DNA of 64,000 nt from Mariaggregatimicrobium sp964498785 (GTDB lineage: Bacteria > Zhuqueibacterota > Zhuqueibacteria > Thermofontimicrobiales > Thiofontviventaceae): the NCBI GenBank assembly GCA_964498785.1, contig CAZCJL010000022.1, positions 3,626-67,625 of the forward strand. The letters are read 5' to 3'. A program made the translations under genes and the position numbers. Each line of letters opens with the position of its first letter. Within the stretch, counting starts at the first letter, position 1. Positions 27,334 through 34,119 of this stretch are shown here, one piece after another. The notes beneath the pieces were generated by a model, which did not search any database, was not told the origin of the DNA, and worked only from the letters and a program-made list of their open reading frames with translations.

Positions 27334-27971
27334 AATATTAATTCCTTTTTTGTACGATTTGCGACCGGCTGCCAACCGGACTCTGCGGCAAACGGCTCTG
27401 AACAAACAACGAGGCTGTCTGTGCTTCGTTGTTGATACATCGTAAAATAATCCGGCTCCTGATTGAACAGAGATGCTATGCAAATTTGTTGATAATCTGC
27501 GATAATAATGTTCATCGCCCGGATGTAGGCGCTCCGTTTTTCGATAATATATGTGCCTTTTACCAACGCCTCCAGTAAATCACTTTTATAAAAACGAAGA
27601 ATATAATTGAAAATCTTTTCCGCACCAATCTTGCCCTGCTCTTTGAGGCGAACGCCGTGCAATTCCCCATTAAAAATATAGACAACATCATTTTTTTGAA
27701 AAGGCATGTTGTTTTCTACTGTGATCCCTTCATCGCGGAACGCACTGCGGGCATGTGCCAATACCATCGTCGCTTGTTCGAATTGATCAAGATCATCTTC
27801 CCACACCGGCGTGATGTTATGGTAAAGATTCCATTTTCCCTGATTTAAAAACGCGCAGCCCCAGCCATGTCCCTGGTATTCGCGACTATGTTGGGCAATT
27901 TGAGCAAATGGTTTCAGATAATCTGAAATGGAAAATGAAGAATGTGATTTTACAAGTAGTAAACGACACAT
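27330..27971 (-). CDS. Class II (Ntn) glutamine amidotransferase-like protein in the LysW operon
   Basis: A 213-residue protein of the class II glutamine amidotransferase fold (YafJ/EgtC-like). Starting at 27971 gives MCRLLLVKS: Cys2 becomes the N-terminal nucleophile after Met removal. Other family marks are VLAHARSAF (about 80-88, substrate-carboxylate Arg) and VYIFNGELHGVR (about 107-118, the oxyanion Asn-Gly pair). The longer upstream frame would bury the Cys and overlap lysY, so it is rejected. The gene sits between lysY and lysZ and overlaps lysZ by 4 bases. No synthase domain is attached. Family members cut gamma-glutamyl amides (free Gln, or the gamma-glutamyl intermediate of ergothioneine synthesis). 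Because lysine is bound to LysW through a gamma-glutamyl amide and no lysK is nearby, this protein may release lysine from LysW. That is inference. Confidence 0.8.
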   Translation of the reverse strand: MCRLLLVKSHSSFSISDYLKPFAQIAQHSREYQGHGWGCAFLNQGKWNLYHNITPVWEDDLDQFEQATMVLAHARSAFRDEGITVENNMPFQKNDVVYIFNGELHGVRLKEQGKIGAEKIFNYILRFYKSDLLEALVKGTYIIEKRSAYIRAMNIIIADYQQICIASLFNQEPDYFTMYQQRSTDSLVVCSEPFAAESGWQPVANRTKKELIL

Positions 27972-28027
27972 GTATATTTCCAAATTTATTTCAATGAAGA
28001 AGCGCATTTTAACACTGTTTACGAAGC

Positions 28028-28059
28028 AACTTCCGAAGTTTTTAAAAACTTCGGAAGTT
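28028..28059. promoter_or_regulatory. Perfect 32-bp palindrome between lysY and the amidotransferase gene
   Basis: AACTTCCGAAGTTTTT (28028-28043) is the exact reverse complement of AAAAACTTCGGAAGTT (28044-28059). As RNA it forms a strong hairpin in the only sizeable gap (97 bp) of an otherwise overlapping operon. It has no long U-tract, so it may be a processing or attenuation site, or a protein-binding palindrome, and not a full terminator. Confidence 0.6.
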
Positions 28060-28068
28060 TTCAAATTA

Positions 28069-29064
28069 TTAAACAGGGTGCAATCCGGGAAAATCCAGCG
28101 CTGTGGTTTCCTCAAAACCGTGCATGATGTTAAATGCCTGCACCGCCTGTCCTGCTGCGCCTTTCATTAGATTATCAATCGCGCTGATTACCACCAGCCG
28201 GTTCGACGCCGGATCCTTTTCAAATCCGATGTCACAGTAATTGGTGCCGGCCAGCAGTTTTGGTTCCGGATATCGATAGGAACCTTCCCTGTCTTTCACA
28301 ATCCTGATAAACTTTTCATTGCCATAAACTGCGCGATACATTTTCCAGACGTCTTTTTCTGCTAAATCCTGATTTAAAAACACATGGCACGTGGCCAGCA
28401 CGCCGCGCACCATTTCAATAGCAGTGGCTGAAAAATGTATCTGAATTTGTTTTCCTAAACTCAGCTCCTGGATAATTTCTTTAACATGCCGGTGTTGCGT
28501 GGGCATAAACGACCTCACCGTGCCCGATCGCACAGGATGATGCGATGCTTCGTTCACTTTGTTACCGGCTTCGCTGGAACCGACTTTCACCTCGACGACA
28601 GTTTTATCCTGTTCCACCACATCATTCTTGAACAACGGGTACAGCGCCAGAATGGTTGCTGTGGCATTGCAGCCGGCGCTGGAAACAAAATTCGCGTTCT
28701 TCATTTCCTCGCGATGGAGTTCTGGAATTCCGTACACGAATCCATCGCGGTTGTTCAGCCGAAAATCGGAACTGAGATCGATAACTTTTCCAGCAAGGGA
28801 TTTAAATCGATCCATCCGCTTTTCTGCGGCGCCGTGCGGCAGGCAGGAGAACAGGACATCGCACGGTTGCATATCTGCCTGACTGCAAAATTTTAATGTC
28901 GTTTGTTTGCGCAGGTTCGGGTGCATCCGGGTGACTGGTTTTGTGTCAAACCGTTCCGACGTTATCTGCCTTATATCTGCATAAGGATGCAACAAAAGCA
29001 ACCGCAGCAGTTCGCCGCCTGCGTAACCGGAACCACCAAGGATGGTGATTTTAAGTCGCTTCAT
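28069..29064 (-). CDS. lysY: LysW-gamma-aminoadipyl-phosphate reductase LysY
   Basis: A 331-residue NADPH-dependent reductase of the ArgC/LysY family. It starts MKRLKITILGGSGYAGGELL with the Rossmann glycine motif; the catalytic Cys is in FVSSAGCNATATILALYPL. It reduces LysW-bound aminoadipyl phosphate to the semialdehyde. The ATG at 29064 is preceded by GAGGG and overlaps the lysX stop by 14 bases; the open frame extends 10 codons further, but those lie inside lysX. Homocitrate synthase and lysW in the operon favour LysY over ArgC. Confidence 0.9.
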   Translation of the reverse strand: MKRLKITILGGSGYAGGELLRLLLLHPYADIRQITSERFDTKPVTRMHPNLRKQTTLKFCSQADMQPCDVLFSCLPHGAAEKRMDRFKSLAGKVIDLSSDFRLNNRDGFVYGIPELHREEMKNANFVSSAGCNATATILALYPLFKNDVVEQDKTVVEVKVGSSEAGNKVNEASHHPVRSGTVRSFMPTQHRHVKEIIQELSLGKQIQIHFSATAIEMVRGVLATCHVFLNQDLAEKDVWKMYRAVYGNEKFIRIVKDREGSYRYPEPKLLAGTNYCDIGFEKDPASNRLVVISAIDNLMKGAAGQAVQAFNIMHGFEETTALDFPGLHPV

Positions 29065-29917
29065 TTTTACCCTCCTGTGCCACCTGAACGACATAATCGA
29101 TTATCAATTTTGGAATATTTACACCGGTCGTCTTGATGCTGTTGCGGAATTCCATGGTATAGTTAACTTCATTTACCAGATATCTGTTTTTTGCTTCAAA
29201 CAGATCGATAGCGACAACCCCGCCACCAATGGCTTTTGCAGCTTTAACAGCAATATCTGCAAGCTCGTGCGTCACTGGACAGTTCGAGGCAACGGCCCCG
29301 CGAGCGGTATTCGTGATCCAGTGTTCGCTGCTGCGATAAATTGCCGCAATGCATTTATCACCAATCACGAACGCCCGGATATCCCTGCCCTTCTTAGGCA
29401 CATATTTTTGAATATAAAAAATGGAATGATGATAGGTTCCGAGAATCGTTTTATGCTCCAGAATTGCCTCGGCCGCGTCTCTATCGTTCACCTTTGCAAG
29501 GAGCCTGCCCCAGGAGCCGACCGCTGGTTTGAGCACAACCGGGTATCCCATTTCTTCGATTGCTTCCAGCGCGGATTGTTCTGTAAATGCCACCCGCAAT
29601 TCGGTTTGGGGTACTTTATTTTCTTCCAACGCCACGGATGTTAGTAATTTATCCCCGCAAATCGTAGCCACATGAGATGTATTAACACAGGAGACGCCGA
29701 CCGATTCGAATAATCGAAGTGCATGGAGCGCCCGGGAATGGTTGATGCAGCGTTCCAGAATGACGTCAACACCAAAATTGTTTATGCCCAGTTCAAAAGT
29801 GAGTTCGCGGTCATCGATCATTTTAACATCAACGCCGCGCTGATTTTTTATTTCTTGAAGAAGATATTTTTCTTCAGGGCGGATTATCGAGTGTAAGAAT
29901 CCTAATCTGATTGACAT
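29051..29917 (-). CDS. lysX: LysW-aminoadipate ligase LysX (ATP-grasp)
   Basis: A 288-residue ATP-grasp ligase of the LysX/ArgX/RimK group. Marks: GYPVVLKPAVGSWGRLLAKV (ATP-binding Lys and loop), FYIQKYVPKKGRDIRAFVIG, IAAIYRSSEHWITNTARGA (substrate loop) and GGGVVAIDLFEA with VNEVNYTMEFRN (metal ligands). It joins alpha-aminoadipate through its amino group to the C-terminal Glu of LysW. It overlaps the homocitrate synthase end by 16 bases and lysY by 14. The Asn-Thr-Ala-Arg-Gly loop agrees with the lysine type as far as I recall; testing on glutamate would tell whether it also serves arginine. Confidence 0.92.
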   Translation of the reverse strand: MSIRLGFLHSIIRPEEKYLLQEIKNQRGVDVKMIDDRELTFELGINNFGVDVILERCINHSRALHALRLFESVGVSCVNTSHVATICGDKLLTSVALEENKVPQTELRVAFTEQSALEAIEEMGYPVVLKPAVGSWGRLLAKVNDRDAAEAILEHKTILGTYHHSIFYIQKYVPKKGRDIRAFVIGDKCIAAIYRSSEHWITNTARGAVASNCPVTHELADIAVKAAKAIGGGVVAIDLFEAKNRYLVNEVNYTMEFRNSIKTTGVNIPKLIIDYVVQVAQEGKNEAT

Positions 29918-31095
29918 AATTTACCTTGTTCTGTTGAAGTTTCGATTTTTTGAGTTTCTTTAACCCAGTTAACAATCATTGCCAATTCGTCCGGATCAAC
30001 GGTGCGACCTGTCCTGCCGACATTTTTTACCAGATGCAGAACTTCCTTTGCCAATTCTTGATCCAGCTCCCCATGACCGATGTGGTCCAGGGCAAAACGA
30101 ACCGAGGACAGACCCGACATGTGATCCAGGGAAATTTCCATTTTTCTGCCAAAAGGCTTCGGATCAAGGCTCTGATAATGCAACGGATTTTCCTGTGCTG
30201 CGTGTGTATGAACGCCGGCGCAGTGTTTAAATGCATTGCTTCCGGTAATCGGAAAATTCACAGGGATCGGGATTTGGGCATGTTTGCTGACCGTTTGATA
30301 TAGCGGAATTAGTTCCTGCAAATTCCATTTTTGGTGGTCTTTGCTTATATCCGACAACACGCTTAACAGGCTTGCGAGGTCGACGATACCGGCGCGTTCG
30401 CCAAGACCGAGCACGGTCGCGTCGATAATTTCAGCGCCCGCCTTAAATCCTTCTATTGCGTTTACAAGCGCGAGGCTGCGATCGTTGTGGCAATGAACCG
30501 CAATTTTCGGATGCACATTTTTTGCCGCAAGCGATTCTTTTAGCTGCTTGACATAATCATACATATTGTGTTCCGTGCGCGGGATCATAAATCCCGTTGT
30601 ATCCGCAATGCTGATAATATCAGCCCCCGCGTTGACCGCAGTTACCGAAGCATCTATGACATTTTGAAATTGCGACCGCACCGTATCCTCCGGTGTGAAC
30701 CGAACGATCAAATCCGGCTGCATTCCTTTTGCATACGCAATTACGTCGGCAATTTGATCGATTGCGGAACGTAAGGTTTTATTAAACACATTCTGCAAGC
30801 GATAATCAGAAACGCAATAAAAAACTCCGAGAAATTTAGCGCCGCATTCCAGCGCTAAATCCACATCCTTGCGCAGCGATCGCGAATGCGCGCCGATAAG
30901 CGCGTTTAGCGGTTGATACGTAAGATGCTTTATGGCATTGTAGATCGCTTCGCCAACAAACGGATGCCCGGCCTCGATGAAAGTAACACCAACTCTATCC
31001 AATTGAGTGGCAATTGCCAGTTTAACGTGTTCGGAAAAATAGACGCCAGGGGTCTGTTCCCCTTCGCGTAAAGTCGTATCCAGAATTTCTACCAC
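29902..31095 (-). CDS. lysS: Homocitrate synthase
   Basis: A 397-residue member of the DRE-TIM metallolyase family. It starts with GTG at 31095 (MVEILDTTLREGEQTPGVYF), one base after the lysW stop; the longer open frame upstream is lysW in another frame. LDTTLREGEQ gives the catalytic Arg-Asp/Glu signature, IAVHCHNDRSLALVNAIEG holds the metal-binding His-x-His, and LGLGERAGIVDLASLL is typical of homocitrate synthases, not isopropylmalate synthases. It condenses acetyl-CoA with 2-oxoglutarate, the first step of the aminoadipate route. A tail after about residue 290 is shorter than the LeuA regulatory domain. Homoaconitase, homoisocitrate dehydrogenase and LysN are not in the window. Confidence 0.87.
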   Translation of the reverse strand: MVEILDTTLREGEQTPGVYFSEHVKLAIATQLDRVGVTFIEAGHPFVGEAIYNAIKHLTYQPLNALIGAHSRSLRKDVDLALECGAKFLGVFYCVSDYRLQNVFNKTLRSAIDQIADVIAYAKGMQPDLIVRFTPEDTVRSQFQNVIDASVTAVNAGADIISIADTTGFMIPRTEHNMYDYVKQLKESLAAKNVHPKIAVHCHNDRSLALVNAIEGFKAGAEIIDATVLGLGERAGIVDLASLLSVLSDISKDHQKWNLQELIPLYQTVSKHAQIPIPVNFPITGSNAFKHCAGVHTHAAQENPLHYQSLDPKPFGRKMEISLDHMSGLSSVRFALDHIGHGELDQELAKEVLHLVKNVGRTGRTVDPDELAMIVNWVKETQKIETSTEQGKLCQSD

Positions 31096-31096
31096 A

Positions 31097-31261
31097 TTAT
31101 TCTCCCCAGTCTTCTTCTTCCTGTGGCGCTTCATCGACGGTGAAAGGATCAACACCCGTGACTTCAAGCTCAGTGCCACACTCGTTGCACGTAATTAATT
31201 CACCCTGAACGGTATCTTCAGGCAGCGTAAGCTCTGCTCCGCAAACGATACATTCTACCAT
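31097..31261 (-). CDS. lysW: Amino-group carrier protein LysW
   Basis: A 54-residue acidic zinc-finger protein, translated by hand. It begins MVECIVCGAELTLPED, has a second pair CNEC (Cys25, Cys28) and ends QEEEDWGE. The four cysteines (4, 7, 25, 28) bind zinc, and the C-terminal Glu54 of the invariant EDWGE tail carries the substrate through its gamma-carboxylate. It protects the amino group of aminoadipate and presents it to LysX, LysZ, LysY and LysJ. GGAGG lies 7 bases before the ATG. It is the first gene of the operon, which fits the need for much carrier. Confidence 0.97.
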   Translation of the reverse strand: MVECIVCGAELTLPEDTVQGELITCNECGTELEVTGVDPFTVDEAPQEEEDWGE

Positions 31262-31328
31262 ATTAAACCTCCGTAAATTGAGTAATGAGAAATAAGTTTG
31301 TTTGTTACATTAAATGAAAATTTATGCA

Positions 31329-31356
31329 AATATAGAAAAATAATCAGAAAAGTCAA
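31329..31356 (-). promoter_or_regulatory. Promoter of the lysW operon
   Basis: On the minus strand TTGACT (31356-31351) and TATATT (31334-31329) are separated by 16 bases. Transcription would start near 31321, giving a leader of about 60 nt before lysW. The leader is too short for a lysine riboswitch. Confidence 0.75.
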
Positions 31357-31501
31357 CTAAAAAATGAAGTTATTAAATAAAATGAAATACTTGAAACAGA
31401 GTGCCGGATGAATCGCTTGAATAATAATGTGATGTCTTCGGTTTAATGCAAGGTATATAACATAACATTGATTTGGATTATTTCAAAAGGATTTTTATAA
31501 A

Positions 31502-31533
31502 AAGCCCGCGCATCAATAAATGACCCCGGGCTT
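31502..31533 (-). terminator. Orphan terminator-like hairpin upstream of the lysW promoter
   Basis: On the minus strand AAGCCCG (31533-31527) pairs with CGGGCTT (31508-31502), followed by TTTAT. An alternative stem, ATCAATAA/TTATTGAT, overlaps it. No minus-strand gene lies upstream, so it may end a small RNA or antisense transcript, or protect the lysW promoter from read-through. Confidence 0.5.
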
Positions 31534-31639
31534 ATTGATGGAGTTATTGGGGGCGTTATCTTTTGTCTGTATCTTTCAGATGAATAACAGAAGCATTGAG
31601 TTTTCGCTTCAATTAATATTTCAATGCCTTAAAAAAATC

Positions 31640-31668
31640 TTGACTTTTAAGAGAATTTCCGTTAAATT
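31640..31668 (+). promoter_or_regulatory. Promoter of accBC
   Basis: TTGACT (31640-31645) and TAAATT (31663-31668) with a 17-base spacer. Transcription would begin near 31675, about 55 bases before accB. It is divergent from the lysW promoter 284 bp away. Confidence 0.78.
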
Positions 31669-31706
31669 CGGGTGACTTTAAAAAAGAAAGTGGGGGGAAG
31701 AGGGTT

Positions 31707-31730
31707 ATGAAAAAAATATTGGAGTTTTGA
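31707..31730 (+). other. Seven-codon leader ORF before accB
   Basis: ATG at 31707 encodes MKKILEF and stops with TGA directly touching the accB ATG. It has its own strong ribosome binding site (GGGGGGAAGAGGG), while the GGAG used by accB lies inside it. This arrangement would couple accB translation to the leader. It may also be chance. Confidence 0.4.
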
Positions 31731-32213
31731 ATGAGACCGAAGGAAATTCAAAAGTTAATTGAAATTGTCGAAAAAAGCCAGATCAGCGAACTCGAAGTTT
31801 CTCGTTGGGGGCGTAAAGTAAGCATCCGCAAACATTTCTCGGCCGATAAGGCCTTTTCGAGGCCAGCTAACGAAAATATAATTGTGGCTCAACCGAGCAC
31901 TGCACCAGAGCCTGTTGCGGCTCCACCTTCTTCTCAGGGCATTGAAGAAACGCCGCCAAAAGCAGAAGAACGCGTTCTTGAAATAAAATCACCGATGGTC
32001 GGAACGTTCTACCGAGCTCCCGCACCTGATGTTGACCCTTATGTGGCGGAGGGAGATAAAATAAGCCAGGGGCAGGTATTATGTATTATCGAGGCTATGA
32101 AATTGATGAACGAAATTGAGGCTGAATTTCCCTGTCAAATTGTTGAAGTTTTAGTTGAGAATGCGCAACCCGTAGAATATAATCAACCGTTATTTAGAAT
32201 TGAAAAAGTCTGA
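31731..32213 (+). CDS. accB: Biotin carboxyl carrier protein of acetyl-CoA carboxylase
   Basis: A 160-residue BCCP. The N-terminal helix (MRPKEIQKLIEIVEKSQISE) is followed by a Pro/Ala linker (about 58-85: TAPEPVAAPPSSQ) and the biotinyl domain (about 86-160). The biotin site is EAMKLMNEIEAE, with Lys in the canonical Met-Lys-Leu-Met. Length is normal for AccB. It carries CO2 from AccC to the carboxyltransferase (AccAD, not in the window), producing malonyl-CoA for fatty-acid synthesis. It is 27 bp before accC, the usual pair. Confidence 0.95.
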   Translation: MRPKEIQKLIEIVEKSQISELEVSRWGRKVSIRKHFSADKAFSRPANENIIVAQPSTAPEPVAAPPSSQGIEETPPKAEERVLEIKSPMVGTFYRAPAPDVDPYVAEGDKISQGQVLCIIEAMKLMNEIEAEFPCQIVEVLVENAQPVEYNQPLFRIEKV

Positions 32214-32240
32214 TTAACTGCATTTTTAAAGGGAAAGCAA

Positions 32241-33581
32241 TTGTTTAAGAAAATACTGATTGCAAATCGAGGTGAGATCGCTTTAAGAATTATCCGTGCC
32301 TGTAAAGAACTTGGGATAGCAACAGTTTCAGTCTATTCGGAGGCAGATGAAGATTCTCTGCATGTGCGCTTTGCCGACGAGGTGGTGTGTATCGGGCCAG
32401 GCCCAAGCAATAAAAGTTATCTGAATGTTCCGAGCATTATCAGTGCTGCGGAAGTAACCAATGCCGAGGCCATCCATCCGGGGTATGGTTTTTTGGCAGA
32501 AAATGCAGATTTTGCAGAAGTTTGTGAATCCTGCGGAATTAAGTTTATCGGACCATCACCGGATATGATTGCGAATATGGGGGATAAGGCCTTTGCAAAA
32601 GCAAAAATGGAGCAGGCCAATGTTTCTGTAATTCCGGGTAGCAAAGGGATCCTTAAAAATTTAAAGGAGGCCCAGGAAAGCGCTGAAGAAATTGGACTTC
32701 CGATAATATTAAAAGCAACCGCAGGTGGAGGTGGCAGGGGAATGAGAATTGTCCGCTCAAAAAATGAACTGGGAAATGCGTATACAATGGCGCGGGCTGA
32801 GGCAGGGGCTGCTTTTAATAATCCTGATTTGTACATGGAAAAATATTTTGAAAATCCGCGGCACATTGAAGTCCAAATTATTGGCGATTCGTTCAATAAC
32901 GTGATAGCTTTAGGTGAACGCGAATGTTCTATCCAGCGAAAACATCAAAAGTTAATTGAAGAATCGCCATCGCCTGTTGTCGATGAAAAATTACGCGCGA
33001 AAATTTGTTCAGCAGCTATAAAAGGCGCAAAACTGGTTAATTACCAAAGTGCAGGCACAATTGAATTTTTACTGGAGAATAGTAAATTTTATTTTATGGA
33101 AATGAATACTCGAATACAGGTAGAGCACCCGGTGACGGAAATGGTTGTCGGAATGGATTTACTAAAGGAACAAATTCGGGTTGCCGCGGGTGAAAAACTA
33201 TCAACAACACTGGGTTTGAAATTACGCGGCCATGCCATTGAATGCCGGATTAATGCCGAAGACCCGGACAAAGGTTTTCGACCGAATCCCGGTACAATGA
33301 ATACCTTTCACATACCAGGCGGTCCTGGCGTTCGGGTGGATACGCATGGCTATGCGCAATACCAGATACCGCCATTTTATGATTCGCTTATCGCGAAAGT
33401 GATAACCCACGGCAAAAATCGTGAAGAAGCAATTGTTCGAATGATCCGAAGCCTGGAAGAGTTCGTGATCGAAGGAATCAAAACAACTATACCATTTCAT
33501 TTAAAAGTATTGCGCGACCCTGATTTTAGAAAAGGGGAGTTTGATACTAAATTTATTGAACGGTTTATGGAAAATTTATAA
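32241..33581 (+). CDS. accC: Biotin carboxylase subunit of acetyl-CoA carboxylase
   Basis: A 446-residue biotin carboxylase of normal length. It uses a TTG start: AAAGGGAAAGC lies upstream and translation gives MFKKILIANRGEIALRIIRA, the standard N-terminus. Other signatures are EAIHPGYGFLAENADFAEVC, the ATP-grasp glycine loop KATAGGGGRGMRIVRS, ERECSIQRKHQKLIEE and MEMNTRIQVEHPVTEMV. It carboxylates the biotin of AccB with ATP and bicarbonate. It ends before a clear terminator, so accB-accC is a two-gene operon. Confidence 0.96.
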   Translation: MFKKILIANRGEIALRIIRACKELGIATVSVYSEADEDSLHVRFADEVVCIGPGPSNKSYLNVPSIISAAEVTNAEAIHPGYGFLAENADFAEVCESCGIKFIGPSPDMIANMGDKAFAKAKMEQANVSVIPGSKGILKNLKEAQESAEEIGLPIILKATAGGGGRGMRIVRSKNELGNAYTMARAEAGAAFNNPDLYMEKYFENPRHIEVQIIGDSFNNVIALGERECSIQRKHQKLIEESPSPVVDEKLRAKICSAAIKGAKLVNYQSAGTIEFLLENSKFYFMEMNTRIQVEHPVTEMVVGMDLLKEQIRVAAGEKLSTTLGLKLRGHAIECRINAEDPDKGFRPNPGTMNTFHIPGGPGVRVDTHGYAQYQIPPFYDSLIAKVITHGKNREEAIVRMIRSLEEFVIEGIKTTIPFHLKVLRDPDFRKGEFDTKFIERFMENL

Positions 33582-33632
33582 TTTGTATAATTACAGAACT
33601 TTTTATGAACAATATCGGTTATATCTCAAATT

Positions 33633-33688
33633 AAAGAAATCTGTTTGCCAGGAAATGTAGAGTTCCTGATCAGGTTTCTTTTTGTTTT
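33633..33688 (+). terminator. Terminator after accC
   Basis: Two-part stem: AAGAAATCTG (33634-33643) with CAGGTTTCTT (33671-33680), and inner CAGGAA (33649-33654) with TTCCTG (33663-33668), followed by TTTTGTTTT. Confidence 0.8.
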
Positions 33689-33733
33689 ATATAAATTACA
33701 ATTTACTGATAAATAAAAAGTAAGGAGAGTAAA

Positions 33734-34111
33734 ATGAATGTGCCGAAAGATCTATATTATACCGAAGAGCATGAGTGGATTGGCGTCGAAGACGACATCG
33801 TAACAGTTGGAATTACTGACTATGCTCAGGGAGAATTAGGTGATATCGTTTTTATCGAATTACCGGAAGATGGTTCTGAAACTACCCGGATGGAACCGTT
33901 TGGTTCGATTGAGGCTGTAAAAGCGGTATCTGATCTTTTTGCTCCGGTTTCTGGCACGATCGTCGGAGTGAATTCTGCTCTTGAAGAGAAACCTGAATTA
34001 ATCAACCAGGATCCGTATGGCGAAGGCTGGATGATTAAAATTAAAATTACTGATAAATCTGAACTGGATTCTCTACTCTCTGCTGATCAATACTTAGATA
34101 AACTAGGTTAG
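33734..34111 (+). CDS. gcvH: Glycine cleavage system H protein
   Basis: A 125-residue lipoyl carrier. It begins MNVPKDLYYTEEHEWIGVED, and FGSIEAVKAVSDLFAPVSG contains the lipoylated Lys. AAGGAG precedes the ATG. It shuttles the aminomethyl group between the P, T and L proteins. It is 8 bp before gcvPA. Confidence 0.96.
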   Translation: MNVPKDLYYTEEHEWIGVEDDIVTVGITDYAQGELGDIVFIELPEDGSETTRMEPFGSIEAVKAVSDLFAPVSGTIVGVNSALEEKPELINQDPYGEGWMIKIKITDKSELDSLLSADQYLDKLG

Positions 34112-34119
34112 GAGTATTT

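Noticed and set aside
27972..28115. Longer amidotransferase starting at 28115
   Set aside because: It would overlap lysY and place the nucleophile Cys inside the chain, which class II enzymes cannot use.
29042..29644. 200-codon open frame on the plus strand
   Set aside because: Antisense to lysX; no ribosome binding site and no recognisable domain.
31262..31640. Lysine riboswitch upstream of lysW
   Set aside because: The best promoter leaves only about 60 nt of leader, and no long multi-helix structure is seen downstream of it.
33582..33733. Glycine riboswitch before gcvH
   Set aside because: The only structure is a classical terminator belonging to accC; the rest is too short for a glycine aptamer.
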